Assembly: GCA_025057335.1 (NCBI GenBank)
Contig: JANWXG010000105.1
Coordinates: 1 to 8,219 of the forward strand
DNA length: 8,219 nt
Source: a bacterium
GTDB lineage: Bacteria > Armatimonadota > HRBIN16
Reading direction: 5' to 3'
Shown here: positions 1 to 5,790 of the stretch, one piece after another
Position numbering within the stretch: position 1 is the first letter of the stretch
How the letters are laid out: each line of letters opens with the position of its first letter
Notes under the pieces: model-generated
Databases searched by the model: none
Told to the model about the DNA's origin: nothing
The model's input: only the letters and a program-made list of their open reading frames with translations
Position numbers and translations under genes: made by a program

Positions 1-474
1 TGTCTCCAGCGCGCGCAGACGCGCTTTCGCCGCCTCCAGCGCTGCCTCTGCCTGACGCAGGCTGGTCTCGTTCTGTGTCGGCTGCAGCTCCAGTGCGGTC
101 TGCGCCTGCTTGAGCCGTGCACGAGCCGACTGGAGCGCCGCCTCTGCCTGACGCACCTGCGCCTCGAGGTCGCCCGTCTCCTGCTGAATGACCAGCTGTC
201 CTGTGCGTACCGCGTCGCCCTCGCGCACCAGCACTCTAGCGATTTTGCCCGGCACCTTCGCGGAGAGCGTCACGTCGTCTAGCGTCTGCAGGGCGCCCGT
301 GACGGAAATCGTAAAGGGGATGTCGCCTGTGCGAGCAGGAACCACCGCCACCGCGGCGACTGGAGCCGCCGTTTGCTGAGCAGCAACAGGCTCGCGGCGC
401 TGACCGCATCCGCTCAGCAGGGCAACCCCCACCGTCGTCACCGCTAGGCTGACCAGTATCTTTGCCTCTCTCAC
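1..474 (-). CDS. RND/HlyD-family efflux periplasmic adaptor lipoprotein, N-terminal part (cut by window edge)
   Basis: Membrane-fusion protein of a tripartite exporter, bridging an inner-membrane pump to the TolC-type channel encoded just upstream. The frame is open for 158 codons from a GTG at 474 to the window edge, so the C-terminal part is missing. The GTG is supported by GAGGAGG eight bases upstream. Residues 1-22 form a lipoprotein signal with lipobox LLSGC, so Cys23 should be lipidated and anchored in a membrane facing the periplasm. Residues about 63-98 match the first half of the biotinyl/lipoyl-like barrel-sandwich domain (VTLSAKVPGKIARVLVREGD). Residues about 104-158 are an Ala/Arg/Glu/Gln-rich alpha-hairpin coiled coil in which the QAEAAL heptad pattern occurs twice. 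It starts 22 bases after the TolC stop on the same strand, hence the same operon. The transported substrate and the pump type (RND or ABC/MacB-like) cannot be judged from this part. Confidence 0.9.
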   Translation of the reverse strand, partial: MREAKILVSLAVTTVGVALLSGCGQRREPVAAQQTAAPVAAVAVVPARTGDIPFTISVTGALQTLDDVTLSAKVPGKIARVLVREGDAVRTGQLVIQQETGDLEAQVRQAEAALQSARARLKQAQTALELQPTQNETSLRQAEAALEAAKARLRALET

Positions 475-496
475 TCCCGTAGCCTCCTCTCTTTGC

Positions 497-1831
497 CTAC
501 TGCGATTGTGCGTACCTGCCCATCGCCTTCTCCAGACGCGCCCAGGCAACGCGCAGGTCGTAGCGGGCGTTGACCAGGTTCTGCTGTGCCTGCGTGAACG
601 CCAGCTCGGCGTCGCTCAGCTCCAGCTGGGTAGACACACCCGCCTCGTAGCGCACTCGTGCCACGCGCAGGCTTTCGGTTGCTGCTTGCAGACCGCGTTC
701 CGCCGCCGCGACCTTCTCGCGCGCCTCCAGCAGGCTCAGATAGGCATTGCGCACCTCGAGGGAGATACCCTCGCGCACGTTCTCTACAGCGATGCGCGCC
801 TTATCCGCGTCTGCCCGCGCCTGCTCGATGCGCCCCTGCGTCTGACCGCTGTCCCAGATTTTGAACTGCAATGCCGCGATAGTAGTGAAACTGGACTCAC
901 GCGGCTGGAAGGTAGAGGTTTTGAGATTAAAGTCCCACTGACCACGAATCAGCAGGCTGGGCAGCACGTCGCGCCGCGCAGCGGTCACTTGCTTCTCCGC
1001 CAGCGACACGCCCAAGCTCGCCTGAATCAACTCGGGACGCCGAGTGAGCGCCTCTTGCAGATACTGGTTGTAATCCACTTCTTCAGGAACGTTCTCATCA
1101 GGGGGCAACAGCTCCACCGGCTCCTCCACGCGCCTGCCCAGCACGTTGTTGAAAGCAGCTTTCGCTAGTTGCAGGGCGTTTCGAGCAGTGATGACTGCCT
1201 GCTGCGCCGCCGCGACCGCCGCGTCCGCCCGCATCACGTCCAGACGGGGGCTCACTCCTGCCTCCACCGCCGCCTCGGCTAATCTGCGGCGGGTCTCAGC
1301 GTTCTTTAAGGCTTCCTCTGCAACGCGCACCAGCTCCTGAGCTCGCAACACGTCATAAAACGCCTGCTTGACCTGCAATACCACCTCGTTGCGCGTGCGC
1401 TGTACGTCCAGCGCCGCGATGCGTGAAAACAGCGAGGCAGCATCGGTCGCTGTGCGTACCAGCCCGCTGATGTCTACCACCTGGCTCAGGCTGACCGTCG
1501 CCGTGCCCGAATCGATGGGCTGAATCTCGATCTCGTTGAAGGAGAATGTTCCTGTGATGGGGTCAAAAGAGGGAAATCGCGCTTTGGGCACACGGTCCAG
1601 GCGGCGGTAGTTGGCGGAGACATCCAGCTGGGGCAAGCCTGCTCCCTTCGCTTCGCGCAAGCGGGCGTTGGCTCGGCGCTCATCTTGTAGTACGGTACGC
1701 AGGGAACGGCTGTTTTGCAGGGCGATGCGGATACTATCTTGCAGAGTGAGAGCACTGGGTTGCTGCTGGGCTGTCGCGGCACCAGTGACCAGCAGAGCAA
1801 TCCAGCAGAGCATCGGCGCTGCTCGCTTCAT
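497..1831 (-). CDS. TolC-family outer-membrane efflux protein
   Basis: Outer-membrane channel with periplasmic alpha-barrel that lets an efflux complex discharge outside the cell. The product has 444 residues, a normal length for the family. Residues 1-21 are a Sec signal peptide (Lys-Arg start, hydrophobic core, TATA before Gln22). Two outer-membrane-efflux-protein repeats follow: the first about residues 28-225, opening with the typical LTLQDSIRIALQNSRSL, and the second about 255-440. Both contain long Ala/Arg/Glu-rich helices such as the one near RLAEAAVEAGVSPRLDVMRA and the later RVARVRYEAGVSTQLELSDA, which is the family's duplicated motif. The ATG at 1829-1831 overlaps the stop of the upstream AbrB-type gene (ATGA), implying translational coupling; a purine-rich GGAGGTGGAGAGGA precedes it. 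The adaptor gene follows after 22 bases. Placing the channel gene before the adaptor is common in stand-alone efflux operons. The family call is secure; the substrate is unknown. Confidence 0.95.
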   Translation of the reverse strand: MKRAAPMLCWIALLVTGAATAQQQPSALTLQDSIRIALQNSRSLRTVLQDERRANARLREAKGAGLPQLDVSANYRRLDRVPKARFPSFDPITGTFSFNEIEIQPIDSGTATVSLSQVVDISGLVRTATDAASLFSRIAALDVQRTRNEVVLQVKQAFYDVLRAQELVRVAEEALKNAETRRRLAEAAVEAGVSPRLDVMRADAAVAAAQQAVITARNALQLAKAAFNNVLGRRVEEPVELLPPDENVPEEVDYNQYLQEALTRRPELIQASLGVSLAEKQVTAARRDVLPSLLIRGQWDFNLKTSTFQPRESSFTTIAALQFKIWDSGQTQGRIEQARADADKARIAVENVREGISLEVRNAYLSLLEAREKVAAAERGLQAATESLRVARVRYEAGVSTQLELSDAELAFTQAQQNLVNARYDLRVAWARLEKAMGRYAQSQ

Positions 1832-2094
1832 TCCTCTCCACCTCCCTGATAGCGCATCTGATTCTCCAACCGCTCCATCTCGCGCTGGAACATCTCGATG
1901 AACTCGCGCACGGCTTGCATCTTAAAGGCAACGAATCCCGAATACAGCGGATGTCGCATGATGATGAGTTTGTCACCTGGTTCGATGCCCAGCTCGCGCC
2001 GCGCCTCCGCAGGAATCACTATCTGCCCACGCTCTCCAACGGTAACCATGCCGTAAGTGGCATCCTCAATCCGACATTCGCTCCGTGTATGCAT
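1828..2094 (-). CDS. AbrB/MazE/SpoVT-type swapped-hairpin transcriptional regulator
   Basis: Small DNA-binding protein, 88 residues from the chosen ATG. Residues about 15-48 form the AbrB/SpoVT beta-alpha-beta swapped hairpin with the diagnostic GERGQIVIPAEARRELGI followed by EPGDKLIIMRH. The C-terminal part (about 58-82) is a charged amphipathic helix rich in Met, Glu and Arg that could mediate multimerisation. I chose the ATG at 2092-2094 because GGGGGA lies seven bases upstream; a GTG at 2107-2109 would add five residues (MGDTT) but has no ribosome binding site, so both starts should be kept in mind. The stop overlaps the TolC start by four bases. AbrB-domain proteins act either as global transition-state regulators or as antitoxins; no toxin gene is adjacent here, so local control of the efflux operon, including its own synthesis, is the better reading. 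That role is inference. Confidence 0.85.
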   Translation of the reverse strand: MHTRSECRIEDATYGMVTVGERGQIVIPAEARRELGIEPGDKLIIMRHPLYSGFVAFKMQAVREFIEMFQREMERLENQMRYQGGGEE

Positions 2095-2112
2095 GGTAGT
2101 ATCCCCCACTCA

Positions 2113-2128
2113 GCACACTGAAGTGCGC
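2113..2128 (-). promoter_or_regulatory. Imperfect dyad just upstream of the AbrB-type gene
   Basis: GCACACT (2113-2119) and AGTGCGC (2122-2128) are inverted with a two-base centre and one mismatch. The dyad lies just upstream of the alternative GTG and about 19 bases before the chosen ATG. It could be an operator for the AbrB-type protein, which binds DNA as a symmetric dimer, or a leader hairpin. Nothing in the sequence separates these, and chance is possible. Confidence 0.3.
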
Positions 2129-2152
2129 ACTCCCAGCTCCTTCCCGTTCGTA

Positions 2153-2179
2153 GTGCAGGCTTTTGCCTGCTTCCTGCAC
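2153..2179. repeat. Nested inverted repeat, CAGGCTTTTGCCTG type dispersed element
   Basis: Two overlapping hairpins share one left arm. GCAGGC (2155-2160) and GCCTGC (2165-2170) pair perfectly across TTTT, while GTGCAGG (2153-2159) and CCTGCAC (2173-2179) pair perfectly across a longer loop, so the element can fold in two mutually exclusive ways. It lies in the untranslated leader between the operon promoter and the AbrB-type start. Hairpins with this core recur between genes in several GC-rich phyla as far as I recall, so it may be a dispersed repeat rather than a dedicated switch. Confidence 0.6.
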
Positions 2180-2257
2180 GAGGAGAGATGTTCATGATAA
2201 CGCACAAGCAGATATCTCCTGTTTTTCATACTTTTCATGTAAATCATGTTTTTCTGC

Positions 2258-2287
2258 AGTGTACCAGACTAGCGTTCGCGTTGTCAA
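2258..2287 (-). promoter_or_regulatory. Sigma70-like promoter for the abrB-tolC-hlyD operon
   Basis: Read on the minus strand, a perfect -35 TTGACA (2287-2282) is separated by 18 bases from TACACT (2263-2258), four of six to the -10 consensus. The -35 box overlaps the TetR stop codon (2284-2286), so the promoter sits at the end of the regulator gene and fires away from it. Predicted initiation near 2251 leaves a leader of about 155 bases, AT-rich at first (repeated ATGA) and then holding the 2153-2179 hairpin. This makes the efflux genes a transcript separable from the TetR gene. Confidence 0.6.
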
Positions 2288-2952
2288 GAGGCGGGAGGCA
2301 TTTTATTTAACGATTGTTCAACCACTTCGAGTTCCTCTGGGTTCGCCCATAGCCCTCTCAGCACAATCGGGATGCCCTGGTGGAGCAATCTCTCACGTCG
2401 CTGTTGCCACTCGCGGTCAGGAGCCTGTCCCCAGGTGAAGAACAGGGCGAACGCCATGCCTAGCAACATACCTGCGACGATTTCCGTGTCCACTTCTGGG
2501 CGGATGATGCCGCGTCGCTGTTGTTCCTGAAGGTAGCGGGCGAGGTTGGCGGTATTGTCCTCCGCCATCGCGCGGAAGTATCGGGCGCAGACGGGGTGGC
2601 GAGTGAACTCGATGATGAACATGCGCGCCATGACAGCGTTATCGCGCATCATGTCCAGAAACTCCTGTAATGCTCTCTGCACCACTTGCGCGGGGTGCAA
2701 GTCACTCGCCTCGTCCAGCACGCGCCTTAGGATGGGGGCAAAGCTGCGCGCTTTCAGCACCTCCTCAAAGAGGTGCTCCTTGTTACGGAAGTAGTGGTAG
2801 ACGAGTGCTTCCGTCACGCCCGCTGCGCGCGCGATACTGCGGATAGACGCCCCGTCGTAGCCTTTCTGTCCAAACTGCTGCAGCGCCGCGTCTATCAGCT
2901 GCTGTCGGCGCAGCTGCGCCTGTTGTTCTCGCGAGAGAGAAGGGGAAGACAC
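2284..2952 (-). CDS. TetR/AcrR-family transcriptional regulator
   Basis: One-component repressor, 222 residues from the chosen start, a normal length for the family. The N-terminal TetR DNA-binding domain spans about residues 13-62: first helix RRQQLIDAALQQFGQKGYDG, then the helix-turn-helix ASIRSIARAAGVTEALVYHYF (residues 35-55) and the usual NKEHLFEEV. The C-terminal two thirds is an alpha-helical ligand-binding/dimerisation region (TetR_C type) too variable to name a ligand. I prefer the GTG at 2950-2952, preceded by AGGTGA, over the longer TTG start at 2982, which has no ribosome binding site and would bury the palindrome at 2968-2981 in coding sequence. Its stop overlaps the promoter of the efflux operon, and with the nearby TolC and adaptor genes it most likely represses them and itself until an exported compound binds. 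The target is inference; the family is certain. Confidence 0.93.
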   Translation of the reverse strand: MSSPSLSREQQAQLRRQQLIDAALQQFGQKGYDGASIRSIARAAGVTEALVYHYFRNKEHLFEEVLKARSFAPILRRVLDEASDLHPAQVVQRALQEFLDMMRDNAVMARMFIIEFTRHPVCARYFRAMAEDNTANLARYLQEQQRRGIIRPEVDTEIVAGMLLGMAFALFFTWGQAPDREWQQRRERLLHQGIPIVLRGLWANPEELEVVEQSLNKMPPAS

Positions 2953-2967
2953 CTTTTCACCTATCGC

Positions 2968-2981
2968 TGAACAAATGTTCA
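2968..2981. promoter_or_regulatory. Perfect palindrome, candidate TetR operator
   Basis: TGAACA and TGTTCA form a perfect six-base inverted repeat around a two-base centre (TT on the minus strand), starting 15 bases upstream of the chosen TetR start codon. Its size, symmetry and position are those expected of an autoregulatory TetR-family operator lying in the leader. A lone half-site TGTTCA recurs at 2189-2194 in the leader of the efflux operon, but without a matching second arm. Binding is inferred from position only. Confidence 0.6.
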
Positions 2982-2982
2982 A

Positions 2983-3071
2983 CGCATATCAGGTTACCCG
3001 AGGGGGAGAGAGAAAGGCAAGCTGGGCTGGCGATGTCTACAGATGCTCAACCTCCTCCAGGCGCCACACTG
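2983..3071. other. Spacer upstream of the TetR gene
   Basis: No gene. A purine-rich stretch (about 3000-3016) and a weak -35-like TTGCCT on the minus strand lie here, but I find no convincing -10 at proper spacing, so the TetR promoter cannot be placed confidently. Confidence 0.4.
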
Positions 3072-3306
3072 GAGGGCGAGGCTCCCGCTGAGCCGTTGGG
3101 TTTGGGCGGTCGCGACGGAGCGCGACCTTCCAGAGGTTGCTTGAAGGGATGCGCTCTGTCGCATCCACAGCAGCACGAGGGCAAGGCTCCTGACATGCCG
3201 TCAGGTTTATGCGGTCGCGGCGGAGCGCGACCCTCCAGAGGTTGCTTGGAGGGATGCGCTCTGTCGCATCCACGCCAGCACGAGGGCGAGGCTCCTGCCG
3301 AGCTGT
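3072..3306. repeat. 105-bp tandem repeat: two full units plus a partial third
   Basis: Unit 1 spans 3072-3176 and unit 2 spans 3177-3281, both exactly 105 bases; a third begins at 3282 and loses similarity after about 25 bases. Each unit starts with GAGGGC(G/A)AGGCTCC and ends with CAGCAC. Each full unit contains three consecutive hairpins. H1 has arms GGTCGCG/CGCGACC (3108-3127 and 3213-3232). H2 has arms CCTTC/GAAGG in unit 1 (3126-3147) but CCCTCC/GGAGGG in unit 2. H3 has arms GGATGCG/CGCATCC (3147-3166 and 3252-3271). The arm difference in H2 is a compensated T:A to C:G change. Because 105 is divisible by three, several frames stay open through the array and yield low-complexity translations; these should not be taken as genes. 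The unit opening is the GGCGAGGCTCCTGC-type core of a dispersed repeat family. Confidence 0.85.
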
Positions 3307-3310
3307 CAGT

Positions 3311-3375
3311 CCTTGTCATGCTGAGCGAGAGCGAAGCATCTCCTGAGACCCTTTGCTGCGCTCAGGGTGACAAGG
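3311..3375. repeat. Long inverted repeat, copy A of a dispersed family
   Basis: CCTTGTCATGCTGAGCG (3311-3327) and CGCTCAGGGTGACAAGG (3359-3375) are inverted, matching at 15 of 17 positions around a 31-base centre that includes GAGAGCGAAGCATCT. The element ends the repeat cluster and lies about 40 bases past the PhyH stop, so as RNA its hairpin could protect or end that transcript, although no T-run follows. A related element occurs at 7558-7622. The TCATnCTGAGCGAAGCGAAG theme is widespread in intergenic DNA of several phyla as I recall. Confidence 0.75.
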
Positions 3376-3416
3376 GAGCAGGGCGAGGTGCTGGTTGCGC
3401 AGGGGGGCAGGCTCGT

Positions 3417-4151
3417 TCAGCGCACGTTCTCGTAACGGTTATTGCCTTCCTTGTCCTCCCCGCGTACCAGCCATAGCTTCCAGTCAGGCCACTTGCCCCT
3501 GTCCAGCTTCACTTCGGTGGGCATGTAGCGCATGGTGTAGCCGCAGCGGCGGCGCGGGGAGTGGTTGGCATGCGAGCCATGCAGTATCCACGCATCGTGC
3601 AGCGACATCTCACCCGCCTTCAGGATGATATCCACTGCCTGCGACTCGTCTACCTCGGTCTCCAGGTGTAGCACGTAGCGCGAGGGGTCGTCTACCTGAT
3701 GGTGCTCCACTGCGCCCCAGCGATGACTGCCCGGGATGACCTTCATGCAGCCGTTCTCGACGTCCGAGTCGTCCACCGCCAGCCACACCGTGACCACCTT
3801 CATCGGCGAGAGGGGCCAGTAGGTAGCGTCCTGGTGCCAGGGCACGGGCAACCCGTCGCCGCCCGGTTTGGCGATGAAGTGACTAGAGAAAAGCACGATA
3901 TTGGGCCCGATAATCTGCTCTACCACGTCCAGAATGCGCGGGTGCTGGCACCATTTCATCAGGTAGGGGTCGTCGAAGTGCGGGTGGTCCAGGCTTTCGG
4001 GGCGTTTGCCGGGAGGCAGACTCGCGATAAGGTTGTCCACGTATTGCCTCAGCTCCGCCAGCTCATCATCGGTGAGAATTTTGCCGTAGATGAGGTAGCC
4101 CTGCTGTTCGTAGTGCTGTAGCTCTTCGGGAGACAGGCGACGGGCGTGCAT
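3417..4151 (-). CDS. Phytanoyl-CoA dioxygenase (PhyH) family Fe(II)/2-oxoglutarate oxygenase
   Basis: Predicted cytoplasmic non-heme iron oxygenase of 244 residues that would hydroxylate a small substrate using O2 and 2-oxoglutarate, releasing succinate and CO2. The double-stranded beta-helix core shows the metal motif WHQD (His106, Asp108), the distal His191 in LHGSHANHS, and Arg202 in the following RRRCGYTMRY, eleven residues after that His, the spacing of the 2-oxoglutarate-binding Arg in human PHYH. The N-terminus (LSPEELQHYEQQGYLIYGKI and LTDDELAELRQYVDNLI) is typical of bacterial PhyH proteins. I chose the ATG at 4149-4151 because AAAGGAGG lies eight bases upstream; 54 further codons are open beyond it but lack support and would cross the putative promoter. 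It follows the MFS gene by 74 bases. Bacterial members act on varied substrates, so phytanoyl-CoA should not be assumed. Confidence 0.92.
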   Translation of the reverse strand: MHARRLSPEELQHYEQQGYLIYGKILTDDELAELRQYVDNLIASLPPGKRPESLDHPHFDDPYLMKWCQHPRILDVVEQIIGPNIVLFSSHFIAKPGGDGLPVPWHQDATYWPLSPMKVVTVWLAVDDSDVENGCMKVIPGSHRWGAVEHHQVDDPSRYVLHLETEVDESQAVDIILKAGEMSLHDAWILHGSHANHSPRRRCGYTMRYMPTEVKLDRGKWPDWKLWLVRGEDKEGNNRYENVR

Positions 4152-4184
4152 CCCAATGTCCTCCTTTCGACGAGACTGGAAAAG

Positions 4185-4190
4185 ATTATA
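4185..4190 (-). promoter_or_regulatory. Consensus -10 box upstream of the PhyH gene
   Basis: On the minus strand TATAAT (4190-4185) matches the sigma70 -10 consensus exactly, predicting a start near 4178 and a leader of about 27 bases before the PhyH ATG. The -35 position with a 17-base spacer reads GGCGCA, which is poor, so the promoter would need an activator or be weak. If real, PhyH can be expressed apart from the transporter upstream. Confidence 0.45.
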
Positions 4191-4225
4191 CCCGATGGAG
4201 AGGAACCTGCGCCGTCCACGCTGGT

Positions 4226-5578
4226 TCACCTTGTGGAGGCGGCTGCTAGGGGGAGCGACGACGCAGGCATGTGAGAGGGCAGTCGCAGCACTAGCGCCGC
4301 CGAAAGCAGGCACAGCGTGCCTGAAAGCGCAAACGCGCTGAAGTAGCTACCTACCTCGCAGGTGCGTAGGAGGAGGTGACCGCTCGGGTCTGCCAGCTCG
4401 TAAGTGACCTGCTCCACCACGCGCATCAGCTTCGGCGCCAGCCACGGACCGAATAGTCCCCCTGCGCCAAACGCGGAGAACAGCGCGCCGTACACCGCTC
4501 CGACGTGGCGTGCACCAAACAGGTCTGCCGTGACCGCAGGGTAAACCGCCAGGAAACCGCCGAAACAGAACCCGATGCAACCCACTCCAGCGAGAAACTG
4601 CGGGTAGCCGCGCAGCAGATGCAACGACCACATTGCGCTACCCGCCATCAGGAACATGAGGCTGAGCGCACGCCGACGCCCGATTAAGTCAGACACTCTG
4701 CCCCACACGACTCGCCCCACTGCGTTCATGATGGAAACCACGATGACCGCGCTCGCCCCCTGAGCAAGTATGCCTGCGAACACCGCGTGTCGCACAGGCT
4801 GCTGCTCCACTGCAGAGAGCGCAACAGACTGCCAGATGTTAGTGGTGTTCATGATAATCATCAAGCCCGCTGTGCAGCCCGTGAAGTAGGTGAACCAGAG
4901 TAGCCAGAACTGCCACGTGCGCAACGCCTGTGCTAGGGTGAAGTCGGACGCTGACGCCTGCCCAGTCTTTGTAGGAACTTCCCTCCCGCAAGGTACGCTA
5001 CCCTCCGGGGGATTCACCATCGCCTGCGCCCCTAGCAAAACGGTAGCCAGGAAGATGAACCCTAGGTATCGGAACGTAGGCATCACCCCGAACGTGTCGA
5101 TGAAGGTGCGCGCCACGGGGGTAAAAACCAGCGCTCCTGCGCCGAACCCTGCTACCGCTATACCAGTAATCACCCCGCGCATGTCGGGAAACCACCGGAC
5201 GCATGTCGCTACAGGGCAGACATACGCCGCACCGATGCCGATACCGCCCAGCACGGCGTAGCTCAACACGAAATGCCCGAGAGTAGAGGCAAACGAAGCG
5301 CTAATCAGCCCGAGCCCCAGCAACATGCCCCCGAGCACTGCCACGGGGCGAGGACCGTAGCGGTCTTGCATCCTGCCGAAAAAGGGCATGCTGAAGGCAA
5401 AGCAGGCGAGGACAATCTGTGCGGGGAGCGCCAGTTCAGTTTCACTCCAGTGGGGGAACCGCTCCTTGAGGGCAGGCTTGAACACGCTGTAGATGTATAC
5501 TGCGCCCAGCGATACCTGTATCAGTAATGCACCTGCTACCACCCACCAGCGGTTGCGAACGGTTATCCTCACCATCAT
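4226..5578 (-). CDS. MFS transporter, oxalate/formate antiporter (OFA/OxlT-like) family
   Basis: Inner-membrane secondary transporter of about 450 residues with twelve predicted membrane segments. The first segment (NRWWVVAGALLIQVSLGAVY, then IYSVFKPAL) is characteristic of the OFA family. MFS motif A occurs twice: GRMQDRYGPR after segment 2 (about residues 68-77) and GRVSDLIGRRR after segment 8 (about 293-303). The Arg in NAVGRVVWG lies where, from memory, OxlT has Arg272, but the segment-11 stretch VYGALFSAFGAGG lacks the Lys that OxlT uses for oxalate, so a monocarboxylate or other anion is likelier. The start is uncertain: GTG at 5587, ATG at 5578 or 5575, or GTG at 5572; GGGGGAG (5579-5585) best suits 5575 or 5572 by spacing, and the differences are a few residues only. 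The PhyH gene follows on the same strand after 74 bases, suggesting linked uptake and oxidation, which is inference. Confidence 0.9.
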   Translation of the reverse strand: MMVRITVRNRWWVVAGALLIQVSLGAVYIYSVFKPALKERFPHWSETELALPAQIVLACFAFSMPFFGRMQDRYGPRPVAVLGGMLLGLGLISASFASTLGHFVLSYAVLGGIGIGAAYVCPVATCVRWFPDMRGVITGIAVAGFGAGALVFTPVARTFIDTFGVMPTFRYLGFIFLATVLLGAQAMVNPPEGSVPCGREVPTKTGQASASDFTLAQALRTWQFWLLWFTYFTGCTAGLMIIMNTTNIWQSVALSAVEQQPVRHAVFAGILAQGASAVIVVSIMNAVGRVVWGRVSDLIGRRRALSLMFLMAGSAMWSLHLLRGYPQFLAGVGCIGFCFGGFLAVYPAVTADLFGARHVGAVYGALFSAFGAGGLFGPWLAPKLMRVVEQVTYELADPSGHLLLRTCEVGSYFSAFALSGTLCLLSAALVLRLPSHMPASSLPLAAASTR

Positions 5579-5587
5579 CTCCCCCAC

Positions 5588-5790
5588 AAAGCATTCGGGT
5601 TCTACGGCTGTTTCTGCAGGACAAACGCTACCTCCTCCTGTTTAGCTAGGCGAAATCATCGCCGTTTGACACGCTTTGGAAGCGGTTGGATTTTAATGCG
5701 GCGCTGCGCAAGTGCTGATGCCCACTGTGGAGATGATAGACCAGGATGGAAAGACCAGTGAAGCAGGGATCCCGTTGTCTACACGAGTAC
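5588..5790. other. Spacer upstream of the MFS gene with orphan strong ribosome binding site
   Basis: No gene is convincing here. On the minus strand a very strong AGGAGGAGG (5639-5631) lies six bases before a TTG (5624-5622), opening a 60-codon frame that runs into the MFS gene out of frame. The MFS start itself is about 45 bases further on with its own weaker GGGGGAG. A short dyad, GGCGA/TCGCC around AATCA (5649-5663), precedes this site. No clear -35/-10 pair is visible. The motif could belong to a leader ORF or be a remnant of an older start. Confidence 0.4.

Noticed and set aside
25..165. Direct DNA repeat (GCCTCTGCCTGACGCA twice) in the adaptor gene
   Set aside because: Explained by the repeated QAEAAL coiled-coil heptads of the protein.
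506..1168. 220-codon plus-strand frame opposite the TolC gene
   Set aside because: Shadow of a clearly real gene; composition is what antisense of an Ala/Arg/Glu-rich coding sequence gives, with no recognisable domain.
3072..3306. Possible CRISPR array in the repeated region
   Set aside because: Units are directly adjacent 105-bp tandem copies without unique spacers between short repeats, and no cas genes are present.
3037..3319. Two minus-strand frames over the same repeats (GASPSC and RAPPRP type translations)
   Set aside because: Same repeat artefact on the other strand; low complexity and no start signals.
3033..3476. Plus-strand 147-codon frame with repeating EGEAPAE and GARPSRGCL segments
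   Set aside because: It is the translation of the 105-bp repeats and the inverted repeat, kept open because the period is a multiple of three. It has no ribosome binding site and runs antisense into the PhyH 3' end.
4152..4313. 54-codon N-terminal extension of the PhyH protein
   Set aside because: It overlaps the MFS 3' end and a TATAAT box, has no ribosome binding site and does not look like PhyH; the internal ATG with AAAGGAGG is far better.
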